DNA of 28,984 bases from a virus (IMGVR_UViG_3300048919_000369:1-28984); one strand, 5' to 3'; positions 13,228 through 21,084 are shown, counted from the stretch's first letter. Notes: generated from the sequence alone by a model not told the origin. A program made the numbers and translations.

Positions 13228-14046
13228 TCAATCGTCGTTGTCGGCCAGCTGGAAATTACTGATCAGCACTTCGCTTGCCGGGCGCGAACCGGCGCCGACG
13301 CTGTACGTCGTGTCGATCGGCGCCACGATGAAGCGCTCGAACGTCTCGCGCACACCCTCGTTGTCGTTGAGCGACATCAGGAACTTGCCCTTGATGCCCG
13401 CCAGCTGGTCTGCCAGCGCGGCGAAGTCTTCGCGGGTGAAGACGTCGGGGCCATAGTCCTTCTCGCAGGCCCAATAGGGCGGATCGAGATAGAACAGGGC
13501 GCCCTCACGGTCATAGCGGCGGATGAAGTCGCTGTAGGGCAGGCGCTCGATTACAACGGATTGCAGGCGGTCATGGATGTCGGCGAGCATCGGCTCGATC
13601 TTGCTGACATCGAAGCGGGCCGGACTGGATGCATCCACACCGAAGGTCCGGCCGGACACCTTGCCACCGAATGCCAGGCGCTGGAGGTAGAGGAAGCGCA
13701 CGGCGCGCTGCAGGTCGGTCAGCCGCTCGGGATCCTGACCAAGCAGGCGCGCGAACTCGGCTCTGCTGGTGACGCGGAAGCGCAGCATATCGACGAGGTA
13801 GGGATAGTGCTCGGTCAGGCAGCGAAACAGGCTAACCACGTCGCCGGAAATATCGTTGATCGCCTCGGCCTTCGGGCGCCGGGTTCGGCGCAGGAAGATG
13901 CCGCCCATGCCAACGAAAGGCTCAGCGTAACTGGAGTGCGGAGTGCGGTCGATGATGGCGCAGATGCGCTTGGAAAGGTTCCGTTTTCCGCCGATGTAAC
14001 CGGCCGGGGGAGAAACGGGGCGAACGAGAACAAAAGGGGTAGACAT
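13228..14046 (-). CDS. DNA adenine methylase, D12 class (Dam-like), orphan
   Basis: A 272-residue protein starts at ATG 14046 with AGGAT upstream. It carries the D12-class N6-adenine methyltransferase motifs in order: PPAGYIGGKRNL (13-24, SAM-binding variant), AEPFVGMGGIF (41-51, motif I) and LDPPYW (187-192, catalytic DPPY). Between them are the small target-recognition helices. This class methylates adenine, often in GATC. No restriction enzyme is adjacent, so it is an orphan phage methylase, probably modifying phage DNA against host restriction or altering regulation. It lies between the fibre chaperone region and the AbiTii gene, preceded by a hairpin-rich leader. Confidence 0.88.
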   Translation of the reverse strand: MSTPFVLVRPVSPPAGYIGGKRNLSKRICAIIDRTPHSSYAEPFVGMGGIFLRRTRRPKAEAINDISGDVVSLFRCLTEHYPYLVDMLRFRVTSRAEFARLLGQDPERLTDLQRAVRFLYLQRLAFGGKVSGRTFGVDASSPARFDVSKIEPMLADIHDRLQSVVIERLPYSDFIRRYDREGALFYLDPPYWACEKDYGPDVFTREDFAALADQLAGIKGKFLMSLNDNEGVRETFERFIVAPIDTTYSVGAGSRPASEVLISNFQLADNDD

Positions 14047-14220
14047 GTGATTGATCCTGCACGATTGCCCTTCCGCGCCTGAGACGCGGAAGGGTGCTCG
14101 AAGGGGCAGGCGTGCTGCCCGGAGAGTGCGAGTGCAGGCTCGCTGGTTTCGAGATGCGGGAACATCCGAGACCCCCTTCCGTAAAGGGGGAATTGGGCGG
14201 CGTGAAGTGCCGCCGATCAC
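14047..14220 (-). promoter_or_regulatory. Structured leader with four hairpins upstream of the methylase
   Basis: Four hairpins fill 123 bp: CCCCCTT/AAGGGGG (14172-14178, 14084+100 to 14190), GCGAG/CTCGC (14128-14132, 14139-14143), GGGCAG/CTGCCC (14104-14109, 14115-14120) and a perfect 10-bp CCCTTCCGCG/CGCGGAAGGG (14068-14077, 14085-14094) with a 7-nt loop. The first right arm is 14184-14190. No credible gene is present. The region may terminate the upstream message, attenuate methylase expression, or encode a small RNA. Confidence 0.5.
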
Positions 14221-14490
14221 TTACTCAGCAGTAGCGGAATCCGCGGCGTTTTCGACCGGCGCTTCCGGTTCCGGTGCAGGCACGGTGATGACGCCGAGGC
14301 CAATCTTGTGGGCGACGCCGAGCGCGACTTCATCCACGCGCGCTTTGGTCGCGGTCTTATCGTAGCTGCCATCAGCCTTGAGCGCGGCGTTCACCGTCCG
14401 CTCGTGCTTGATATCGCCGCTGGTGAAGGTCACCGGGACGTTGCGCAGGGTGCTGTCATAAGCACCGATCTTGATTTTCAGGTCAGACAT
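14221..14490 (-). CDS. Small acidic-tailed protein of unknown function
   Basis: An 89-residue protein starts at ATG 14490 with AAGGAA upstream, overlapping the chaperone gene by 8 bp. Residues 1-30 (SDLKIKIGAYDSTLRNVPVTFTSGDIKHERTVN) look like a beta-rich start; residues 48-66 are helical; the last 20 are Pro/Glu/Ala-rich. It is coupled to the tail fibre and chaperone genes, so it may be a minor virion or fibre-associated protein. I do not recognise a named family. P2 has no equivalent here. Confidence 0.65.
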   Translation of the reverse strand: MSDLKIKIGAYDSTLRNVPVTFTSGDIKHERTVNAALKADGSYDKTATKARVDEVALGVAHKIGLGVITVPAPEPEAPVENAADSATAE

Positions 14491-14881
14491 TCAGGTTCCT
14501 TTCGGCGGGGGCCACCGGCCAAACGACGGCGGCCAGATCAATGGTGGTTTCGGGAAGGTCGCGCAGCGCCTGGCGGTAGACGCACCAGGCGGCGCGCTGA
14601 TCGTCGGTCAGCGGGACATCCGCCATTTGCGAAAAGTCCGAGGCCCGCAGGCGCTTGTCGCGCTCCATCCGGATCAGCGCGAGCATCTCGTCTGAAGGCG
14701 GCACAGGAGCTTCCACCACAATCGGACCGCCATCGGGTCCGGTGACGATGCAGAGGCCTGCCTCCTGTGCGGCAAGAAGCGAGCGATGCAGGTCAGCGTC
14801 GATCGGGAGGACATCGGCCGGAAAGGCGGCGTGAAGCTCGCTGTCGTAGAAGGCGACAGCCGAGGGGCTGAAATAGATCAT
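14483..14881 (-). CDS. G: Tail fibre assembly chaperone (gpG-like)
   Basis: A 132-residue protein starts at ATG 14881, two bases after the fibre gene stop. IYFSPSAVAFYDSELHAAFPADVLPIDADLHRSLLAAQEAGLCIVTGPDGGPIVVEAP followed by a helical RDKRLRASDFSQMADVPLTDDQRAAWCVYRQALRDLP is the usual phage tail-fibre assembly pattern: an N-terminal YYS...gfy and a C-terminal W..YRQ.LRD. It helps the long fibre trimerise. Its immediate 3' position to the fibre gene supports this. It is shorter than P2 G (175). Confidence 0.88.
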   Translation of the reverse strand: MIYFSPSAVAFYDSELHAAFPADVLPIDADLHRSLLAAQEAGLCIVTGPDGGPIVVEAPVPPSDEMLALIRMERDKRLRASDFSQMADVPLTDDQRAAWCVYRQALRDLPETTIDLAAVVWPVAPAERNLNV

Positions 14882-14883
14882 GG

Positions 14884-17550
14884 TCAGACAGGTCCTACGG
14901 CGAAGTAGCGGCAGCCCACGCTGGCGATGCTGCAGCGCGCGGGGAATGACGATCCGGTAATGCCGTTGCTCGACCACGTGGAAACGTCGCTGGCGGTGGT
15001 CACAACCGCCATGGTCACCAGGGTGTACGGCTCTTCGGAAAAGGCGATCGGGAAGGTGACGGTAATTGCCTGTCCGGCAGTGGCGGGAGACGTCCAGCGC
15101 CCCCACTGCAGGACCAGGCCGTTCGACAGCCGCATGTAGCCGCTGGCAGACTTGCTCTCGGCAATGATGCGCAGATAGTCGGAGCCTTGCAGGCCATCGA
15201 GCGTGTCGGCGTCGAGGCCGGAGCCAGATCCATCGTTGGCCGCATCCCACACGACATTGCCCTGCCGGGTGAGCGGCATTGCGACGTTGAATGGCCCCGT
15301 CTGGCTTCCGACGCTCCACACGACGGCATCGCCGCTGCCGGCATTGCGATAGAACACGATGTTGCCGTCAGTCTGCGCAGAGAAGCGCGCAATGACCGCT
15401 CCGGTCGAATTGAGCGTGACGGAGGCGTTGCCGGAATAGTTGATCGTGACCGGGCCGGAGATGCCGCCGCCCGCGCTGCTGAACGGCGTGTAGCCGAGGC
15501 GGGCCGGGATATTGGCGTAGTAGCTGCCGTCCTGACCATCGAGCAGATCGGCATCGAGGCCGGACCCGGAGCCGTCGTTCCCGGAATGCCACAACTCATA
15601 GGCCACGGTGCCCATCGACCAGCCACCCACCTTCCAGCGGTTGTCGGTGTCGATGCCAAGAAAGCCCGCGAAGGCGTTCGGACGCTCGAACGACATGAGC
15701 GCAGGGCCGCCCTCGACCGTGGTGACATGCAGCGCGGTCGTGGTGCTTGGGCGAGAGGCCAGCGGGCTGGTGTCGGTGTTGCGATAGCGGATCGTCGCCG
15801 TCAGCGTGTCGCCCGCCCGGTTGATCGGGCTGTAGCCCAGGCGCGATGGAATATCGGTGTAGTAGCTGCCCTGCTGGCCATCGAGCAGATCGGCGTCCAG
15901 CCCGGAGCCGCTGCCATCGTTCCCGCCATGCCAGACAATCTGCCCGTTCACGGTGATGCCTGCGCGCGCCCACAGATAGCCGTCGGGGCCGCAGTAGGCT
16001 TGGACCGCACCGCCGATGTAGAGACTCAGCGTGTTCGTCGTGCGACCGAACTGGAAATAGTCATACCCGTCGAAGTTGATGATCGGATTGCCGTTCAGCA
16101 AATCGATGTAGAGATTATCGTCCCGCCTGATCGAGCCGGTGAAAGTGTCTCCGGCGCGGTTAGCAGGCGTGAAGCCGAGGCGCGCGGGAATATTGGCGTA
16201 GTAGGCGCCTTCCTGCCCGTCGAGCAGGTCGGCATCCATCCCTGAGCCTGCACCGTCATTCCCGGCGTTCCAGACCAGGCTGGAATTGAACAGCATGGAG
16301 GTATCGGAAATGACGAGGCGAGCCGCGCCGCCCACCATGAAGGTATGGCTGACGATCGCGCCGTTCGAGGTCCGGAAACCGTAGCCCAGGCGTCCCGGTT
16401 CGCTGGCGATTCCCACAGCGCCAAGCCAATGATTTCCGTTTGCATCCGCGCCGAGGTAAGAGCGGCCGTTCGTGTTCGTGAAGGAAGGGACCGTGACGGG
16501 GCCGGTAAAGGTGTCACCGGCGCGGTTCGCGGGCGTATACCCAAGCCGGGCCGGGATGTTCACGAAGTAGCTGCTGTCCTGCCCATCGAGCAGGTCCGCA
16601 TCCAGCCCAGAGCCGGAGCCGTCATTGCCCGAGTGCCACAGGTCGTAAGCCACCGCGCCCATCGACCATCCGCCGACCTTCCAGCGGTTATCGGTGTCAA
16701 CGCCGAGGTAAGCAGCGAAGGCGTTGGGGCGTTCGAACGACATGATCGCCGGGCCGGTGCCGTTGCCGATCGCGTGAAGCGCCGCGAGCGAGTTCGGACG
16801 GGTTGCGATCGACGCGCTATCGTTTGTCCGGAAGCTGATCGTGGCGGTCACGGTGTCGCCCGCGCGATTGATGGGCGTGTAGACCAGACGCGCGGGGATG
16901 TTCGTGTAGTAGCTGCCCTCCTGACCATCGAGTAGGTCGGCGTCGAGGCCAGATCCGGCCCCGTCATTGCCGGGATGCCAGATTGCGCTGTTGCCGGGGC
17001 CAAACCGCGCGTCGAGGCGGGTCGAAAGGGCATCAGCAAAAGCGCGAGGGGTTACGGCGCGCTCAGTATCGGTTCCGGTGTTCGTCTCGGTGCTGGTGGC
17101 AAGTTCGACCACGCCCTTGATCTCGGTGGTGGCAGGCGGGTTGAGGAAGTTCGTGTTGCCGAAGGTCAGTTGCGCGGCGGCGATGTCGGCGAACTGGACG
17201 TCGATCGCGAGCAGCATGATCGCCTGCGACGACTTTTCAAGGATCGGATCGGCCTGGCCGTAAATCGCGAACAGGGTGCCGTCGGCAAGGTAGAGCGCGA
17301 AGCTGCGCACGGTGTAAACTGACGTGCTTTCGTCGCGAACGATCAGGTGGATCGTGTCGTCAGCCACGACGTCGCCCGACAGGGTGGCGATGCGCTTGGT
17401 TTCGCCGGTCAGATTGGTGGCCGCAGGACTGGGCGCCACCGCGACGCCGGAGACGCCGACCTGCGCAATCGTGACGGCGGCGGTGCCGGTGTTGGCGGCA
17501 TTCACAAGCGCGGCGCGGCCCGCGTTGGTGACGGTGATGGTGAGGGCCAT
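14884..17550 (-). CDS. H: Tail fibre protein H with about 114-residue repeat modules
   Basis: An 888-residue protein starts at ATG 17550 with GGAG upstream. Residues 1-150 form the baseplate-attaching N-terminal domain (ALTITVTNAGRAALVNA, LYLADGTLFAIYG, LNPPATTEIKGVVELATSTE). Residues 165-190 match the short VTPRAFADAL fibre motif. From 190 to 795 there are six copies of a WHxGNDGxGSGLDADLLDGQ unit followed by YYxNIPARLGYTPxNRAGDT, spaced about 114 residues apart. Residues 800-888 (LSNGLVLQWGRWTS, VTFPIAFSEEPYTLV) form a receptor-binding or trimerising tip of the gp53/S-type fibre family. It recognises the host surface. The gene is followed by its chaperone. Confidence 0.9.
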   Translation of the reverse strand: MALTITVTNAGRAALVNAANTGTAAVTIAQVGVSGVAVAPSPAATNLTGETKRIATLSGDVVADDTIHLIVRDESTSVYTVRSFALYLADGTLFAIYGQADPILEKSSQAIMLLAIDVQFADIAAAQLTFGNTNFLNPPATTEIKGVVELATSTETNTGTDTERAVTPRAFADALSTRLDARFGPGNSAIWHPGNDGAGSGLDADLLDGQEGSYYTNIPARLVYTPINRAGDTVTATISFRTNDSASIATRPNSLAALHAIGNGTGPAIMSFERPNAFAAYLGVDTDNRWKVGGWSMGAVAYDLWHSGNDGSGSGLDADLLDGQDSSYFVNIPARLGYTPANRAGDTFTGPVTVPSFTNTNGRSYLGADANGNHWLGAVGIASEPGRLGYGFRTSNGAIVSHTFMVGGAARLVISDTSMLFNSSLVWNAGNDGAGSGMDADLLDGQEGAYYANIPARLGFTPANRAGDTFTGSIRRDDNLYIDLLNGNPIINFDGYDYFQFGRTTNTLSLYIGGAVQAYCGPDGYLWARAGITVNGQIVWHGGNDGSGSGLDADLLDGQQGSYYTDIPSRLGYSPINRAGDTLTATIRYRNTDTSPLASRPSTTTALHVTTVEGGPALMSFERPNAFAGFLGIDTDNRWKVGGWSMGTVAYELWHSGNDGSGSGLDADLLDGQDGSYYANIPARLGYTPFSSAGGGISGPVTINYSGNASVTLNSTGAVIARFSAQTDGNIVFYRNAGSGDAVVWSVGSQTGPFNVAMPLTRQGNVVWDAANDGSGSGLDADTLDGLQGSDYLRIIAESKSASGYMRLSNGLVLQWGRWTSPATAGQAITVTFPIAFSEEPYTLVTMAVVTTASDVSTWSSNGITGSSFPARCSIASVGCRYFAVGPV
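15166..16980 (-). repeat. Six-copy internal repeat in the tail fibre gene
   Basis: Copies start at 16980, 16638, 16272, 15933, 15591 and 15249 (descending, coding strand), each about 126 bp of strong similarity; the last is shorter. The spacing is about 340-366 bp. The blocks encoding residues 240-310 and 590-660 are also near copies of each other (SFERPNAFA, DTDNRWKVGGWSMG). This indicates tandem duplication with divergence and offers material for recombination in the fibre shaft. Confidence 0.85.
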
Positions 17551-17561
17551 GGGTGCTCCGG

Positions 17562-18113
17562 TCAGGCCGCCGGAGCCGAGCAGGACAGGCGGGCGAAGAG
17601 GGTGGGGCGGACAGTCGCGATGAGGCCGACGTCTGCGGCGGCGGTGATGCCTTGGGTGAAGGTGAAGTGGCTGCGCACCGGCTTGGCGCGGCTGACCTCG
17701 GCGATGACCTGATCGACGAAGGCGGCGCTGGCGGGCGCGCCCTTCTGTTCGAGGTTGAGCACGAGGTCGAAGGTGTGCGGAATGCCCTTCGGCTCCATCT
17801 GCCACCATTCGCGCAGGGCGACCGATCCGCCGAAGCTCTGGACCACCGCGCGCACGGATGCCGCCGTGCCCTTGCGCCGCGCGATCGGGATCGCCTGGCG
17901 GACGCGCTCGCGGCGGATCGCCTCGGGCCAGTCGGATGACCAGTTGTCGAGCGAGCGTTCCCACGCCAGCCACGGCAGGAACTGCAGCGGGCTGTCGTCG
18001 GCGGACTTCACCGCGCGGACGAGGATCGGGAGGTCGAGCATCTCCGAGCCGACCCGTTCGAGGGCCTTCTGCAATGCGGTGGAGCCGGGCGGCAGGAGCG
18101 AGGCGAAGGTCAT
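17562..18113 (-). CDS. I: Tail protein I, baseplate
   Basis: A 183-residue protein (P2 I is 176) starts at ATG 18113 in ATGA overlap with J. MTFASLLPPGSTALQKALERVGSEMLDLPILVRAVKSADDSPLQFLPWLAWERSLDNWSSDWPEAIRRERV is the conserved gpI pattern (LLPPgat...ALE.a...rl...pvpi...w.p..cP...LPwLAwe.svD.W...W). It joins J and the fibre H in the baseplate. The C-terminal residues are variable. It directly precedes H with an 11-bp gap. Confidence 0.93.
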   Translation of the reverse strand: MTFASLLPPGSTALQKALERVGSEMLDLPILVRAVKSADDSPLQFLPWLAWERSLDNWSSDWPEAIRRERVRQAIPIARRKGTAASVRAVVQSFGGSVALREWWQMEPKGIPHTFDLVLNLEQKGAPASAAFVDQVIAEVSRAKPVRSHFTFTQGITAAADVGLIATVRPTLFARLSCSAPAA

Positions 18114-19117
18114 TCGTCAACGCCCGCGTAGGTGACGTCAATCTTGGTGCAGTACGGGGCCTGCGTTCGCGAAATGATGATGTCGGCCGGGGGCTGGGTC
18201 AGCTGGACGTTCTGGACGCCTTCGACGTGCAGAGCGGCGTGGAGGCCGGACAGGGTGATATCGCGGCCGAGCCGGTGGCTCTCGTCGGTGTAGGCCTTGG
18301 CGCTGGCGAGCGCGGCGTCCATGACCACGCCGCCATCGGGGCCGGAAAACGTCTTAATCGTGCCCTCGACGGAGTAGGGTATGATCTGGGCAGACTGCGT
18401 GATGACATGGTCGGTCAGCGGGCGGATGTCCTCGCTGGACAGATACTCGCCGACATCCTCGATCAGATCTGCGCTTGCGGCGCCGCTATCAACCCGGGAC
18501 AGAAGCGAGACGATGACTTCGCCCGGCCAGATCGCGCCGTCGAGCGCGGTGGTCATCGCCGTCACCAGCGCATTGCTGGCCGCGTTGGCTTGCAGGACGC
18601 CCAGCACCAGCGCGCGGATGTCGTCCGGCGCGGGGCTGGTGGCGCTGGCATCGAGCACGTCGGGGTGAGCCGACAGTGCGTGGTAGATGTAGGCGCCCTC
18701 GGGACCGGCGACCGAATAGCCCTCGGGTGCCAGGACAATGCGGCGCCGGAATTCGGTGTCGCTCTCCATCACGGCCGGGATGCCGAGCACGTCGTCGGCG
18801 GGGGTGATGGTGCGGCGGACCACGCCGAAACCGGCGGCGAGGTTGTCGAGGTCATTCTCGACGGCGTAGGCGACCATGACCGCTCGGACGGCCTCGTTGA
18901 GGCGCTGCAGCAGCAGCTGGACCTCGTAGGCGAAGACCTGAAGCACACGGGTCGATGGGTTGCTTTCGCGGCCGTCGAAATCGACGCCTTCTTCCGCCAT
19001 CAGCGCTTTCATGCGCGCAAGCGCCCGCGCAAAGAGGGTCTCGAAATCGAGTTCCTCGACAGCGTCAGGCAGCGGAATGCGCGACAGGTCTACGGCGGTG
19101 AAGGTTGCATCGGCCAT
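18110..19117 (-). CDS. J: Baseplate assembly protein J
   Basis: A 335-residue protein starts at ATG 19117 (an in-frame ATG at 19126 is possible). It has the gp47/gpJ-type baseplate features: FTAVDLSRIPLPDAVEELDFETLFARALARMKAL, ESNPSTRVLQVFAYEVQLLLQRLNEAVRAVMVAYA, DNLAAGFGVVRRTITPADD, DTEFRRRIVLAPEGYSVAGPEGAYIYHAL. It builds the baseplate periphery. No Shine-Dalgarno precedes the start. A palindrome-like box at 19162-19187 is centred 57.5 bp upstream. Here J heads its own block, whereas in P2 it follows W. Confidence 0.92.
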   Translation of the reverse strand: MADATFTAVDLSRIPLPDAVEELDFETLFARALARMKALMAEEGVDFDGRESNPSTRVLQVFAYEVQLLLQRLNEAVRAVMVAYAVENDLDNLAAGFGVVRRTITPADDVLGIPAVMESDTEFRRRIVLAPEGYSVAGPEGAYIYHALSAHPDVLDASATSPAPDDIRALVLGVLQANAASNALVTAMTTALDGAIWPGEVIVSLLSRVDSGAASADLIEDVGEYLSSEDIRPLTDHVITQSAQIIPYSVEGTIKTFSGPDGGVVMDAALASAKAYTDESHRLGRDITLSGLHAALHVEGVQNVQLTQPPADIIISRTQAPYCTKIDVTYAGVDE

Positions 19118-19161
19118 GCCGCCCATGTCGCGGCAGGCAGGGGGGCAGCGCTACCGGGCTG

Positions 19162-19187
19162 CATTTGGTGGAGCCGCCGTACAAAAG
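19162..19187. promoter_or_regulatory. Degenerate late-gene box upstream of J
   Basis: CATTTGG (19162-19168), preceded by GGGCTG exactly as in the V box, is followed at the same 26-bp spacing by a weakened right half, TACAAAAG. The centre is 57.5 bp before ATG 19117. Symmetry is poor, so this would be a weaker site. Its placement matches the boxes before V and P. Confidence 0.5.
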
Positions 19188-19242
19188 CGCAATCTGCCGA
19201 GGCAGCAAGCTGCTCGGAGCTTCAAGTCAGCCTTAGCATCCA

Positions 19243-19530
19243 CTATGGCTTTTTGGACATGAGCTGATTGTAGCAAAAGGCAGTGTGTTCGGTGGTTTCA
19301 GGCCCAGAAGCGAGACACGAATCGAACTCGCTCGGGGGCTTTGGCCTAGCAAAGTAGGCCACGGCCAGGCAGAACACGATCCCGACCGCAAACTGTATTA
19401 CCCTCGCTGTCGGAAAGCTTGGAAGCTGTACGTCATCTTCTAGCGCCTCGAGTGCGCGTCCGTGTTGTGCTACAGTATAGATGCATGCGCCTGCAAAGAT
19501 GATCGCGAGGCAAATGAACAGAATGGTCAT
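19243..19530 (-). CDS. Small two-helix membrane protein, cargo gene
   Basis: Starting at ATG 19530, with AGGGGAG upstream, the protein has 95 residues. Residues 2-19 (TILFICLAIIFAGACIYT) and about 46-62 (VIQFAVGIVFCLAVAYF) form two membrane helices, with a charged loop between and a short Cys-containing tail. An ATG at 19560 would add ten residues but lacks a ribosome-binding site. It is inserted between S and J with a composition nearer 50 percent GC than its neighbours. Possibly a superinfection-exclusion or lysis-timing protein, but no family is recognised. Confidence 0.65.
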   Translation of the reverse strand: MTILFICLAIIFAGACIYTVAQHGRALEALEDDVQLPSFPTARVIQFAVGIVFCLAVAYFARPKPPSEFDSCLASGPETTEHTAFCYNQLMSKKP

Positions 19531-19602
19531 GAATACGCTCCCCTGAAGGGTCGCTGCCATAACCTTCGTTAAGACGCAAGATAACCGGTCTGATAGGGCA
19601 TG

Positions 19603-20271
19603 CTATGCTGCTGATAAATGATCGTACAGCGCATCGAGCAAAAGTTCTCTATCCGCTGCCGTCACCCCGAGTATTTCTCGCTTGGGGTAAGGCACGGCCT
19701 TCGCGCGCAGGGAGGGCTTGTCGCGCAGGCCGTACTGGTGGACGCTGGCGATTTGCGCGACTTTGCCGGTAAACCCGACCCAGATTCCCTGATTGTCTAC
19801 GCCGCTGCGCAGGAATCGCGCCGTTGCCAGGCGGCGGAACATCGCCCGGCGGCGGATGCGGGCGGGCCGCTTGCGCGCGCCGCTACCGCCGCGATGCTCC
19901 TCGGGCACCGGGAGCCACTTCACGATCTTGTCGCGCTCGAAAGAGCGGATGGCGCCAGCCTCGATGTCGAAGCCGGTCAGCATGTGCCCGCTGCCCCATG
20001 TGAAACTCTTCATCAGCACGCGGCGCGGTTCGCCGCCACCGCCCGCCGGGTAGAGGAAGCATGCCGGGCCGCGCCCCGGCTGCGCAGGCGTGCGCTCCCG
20101 GCGCGCTTCGAAGACGCTGCCGTCCGGCTGTTGCTGCGCGGCGATGCGGCGGCGCTGGCTGGCGGCGAGGTCGCGGCCCATGCGGCGCATCAGGCCGCGC
20201 TGCTCGGCCGCCGACAGGCTGCGCAGGAGAGCGCCAGCTACCCGTTCCAGTTCGGCGAGATCGTCGCTCAT
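19603..20271 (-). CDS. S: Tail completion protein S (virion morphogenesis)
   Basis: A 222-residue protein starts at ATG 20271, overlapping R as ATGA. MSDDLAELERVAGALLRSLSAAEQRGLMRRMGRDLAASQRRRIAAQQQPDGSVFEARRERT is the gpS/phage virion morphogenesis family start (a helical pair, then R.RI..Q..PDG..F..R). The C-terminus has VGFTGKVAQIASVHQYGLRDKPS and YPKREILGVTAADRELL. It finishes the tail head-proximal end. It is longer than P2 S (150), with an insertion of about 50 basic residues around 90-150. Confidence 0.9.
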   Translation of the reverse strand: MSDDLAELERVAGALLRSLSAAEQRGLMRRMGRDLAASQRRRIAAQQQPDGSVFEARRERTPAQPGRGPACFLYPAGGGGEPRRVLMKSFTWGSGHMLTGFDIEAGAIRSFERDKIVKWLPVPEEHRGGSGARKRPARIRRRAMFRRLATARFLRSGVDNQGIWVGFTGKVAQIASVHQYGLRDKPSLRAKAVPYPKREILGVTAADRELLLDALYDHLSAA

Positions 20272-20786
20272 GCGGTGGGCGGTACGGCAGGCGTGAGCAC
20301 GGCTTCGGGATCTTCGGTCTCGACCAGCAGGTCGGTATTGCCGAAGCCTTGCAGGAACGAGGCGTGGATACCCGCGAAGCTGTCGGGGAATCTGGGTTCG
20401 GGGATATGGTCGACGTCGTAGCCGCTGCCGTCCGGCCGGGGGATTACGAGCACCGGCTCGGTCAGGTCGATGGCGATCTCGATATCGAACTTCTCGGTGT
20501 CGAGCGGCTGCGCTTCGAAGCCGAAGGGCTTGCTGTCGGCGCGCTGCAGCAGCTGCGGCTGCTCCTTTTCTATCCATGCGAGGATCGGGACCATCAGCGT
20601 GTCCGGATCGGCGGCGAAGTCGAAGATCGTGACCTTGAGCGCGTAGCTGTAGGAGAACGACAGCGTCTTAGACCGGCGGGCGTTGATCTGGCCCGCGTCG
20701 ATGTAGATGCTGAGGTTCTCCGGGTTCTTCTTCAGGTCCGGCAGATAGGCCGTGAGCCAGCGGCGCAGGTCATTTGCCTTGCGCAT
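20268..20786 (-). CDS. R: Tail completion protein R
   Basis: A 172-residue protein starts at ATG 20786. MRKANDLRRWLTAYLPDLKKNPENLSIYIDAGQINARRSKTLSFSYSYALKVTIFDFAADPDTLMVPILAWIEKEQPQLL matches P2 gpR (K...LR..L....P.L..nPd.L.ifid.G.i.....gSLSFEy.Y.l.l...Df...d.l..pll.W...nQP.LL). It acts with S in tail completion. Its start overlaps the end of the Rz1-type gene, and its end overlaps S. Confidence 0.93.
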   Translation of the reverse strand: MRKANDLRRWLTAYLPDLKKNPENLSIYIDAGQINARRSKTLSFSYSYALKVTIFDFAADPDTLMVPILAWIEKEQPQLLQRADSKPFGFEAQPLDTEKFDIEIAIDLTEPVLVIPRPDGSGYDVDHIPEPRFPDSFAGIHASFLQGFGNTDLLVETEDPEAVLTPAVPPTA

Positions 20787-21084
20787 CGGTGCCTCCCGCG
20801 CTGGGCGTCAGCATGGTGCGGACCTGCCCCTGCAGTTCGATGAACGCGGCGCGGATCTGCCCGGCGACGTCGTACAGCGCGGTGAGGCTGGAATGCGCGT
20901 CGGCGCCGGTCATCTCGCCGGTGCTAGTGCGCTGGACTTTCGGCAGCGCCGGTGGCGGTGCCAGCAGGGCCGGGGACACTCTCGCCGTTGGCGATGGATG
21001 CGGCGCGGTCGAGCAGGCCGACACCGTCAGCATCAACGCAGACATTGCGATACACCGGCCGCTCAATGACCTTCTGGCTTTCAT
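20770..21084 (-). CDS. Outer-membrane spanin lipoprotein, Rz1-like
   Basis: A 104-residue protein starts at ATG 21084, inside the Rz-like gene in another frame. A signal peptide (about residues 1-24, with ALMLTVSAC) ends in the lipobox VSAC, and the next 25 residues are proline-rich (STAPHPSPTARVSPALLAPPPALP), typical of Rz1 o-spanins that fuse with the Rz protein to disrupt the outer membrane. The C-terminal 50 residues extend beyond the Rz stop and are helical (ALYDVAGQIRAAFIELQGQVRTML), longer than lambda Rz1. The mature lipoprotein would sit in the inner leaflet of the outer membrane. Confidence 0.82.
   Translation of the reverse strand: MKARRSLSGRCIAMSALMLTVSACSTAPHPSPTARVSPALLAPPPALPKVQRTSTGEMTGADAHSSLTALYDVAGQIRAAFIELQGQVRTMLTPSAGGTDAQGK

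Noticed and set aside
17551-18141. Upstream extension of the tail fibre frame to 18141
   Set aside because: It overlaps gene I entirely and is Arg/Pro-rich. The ATG at 17550 has GGAG upstream and matches the fibre N-terminal domain.
17858-19267. 469-codon plus-strand open frame
   Set aside because: It is antisense to I and J, which match conserved baseplate families. The product has only low-complexity Gly/Ala/Arg character.
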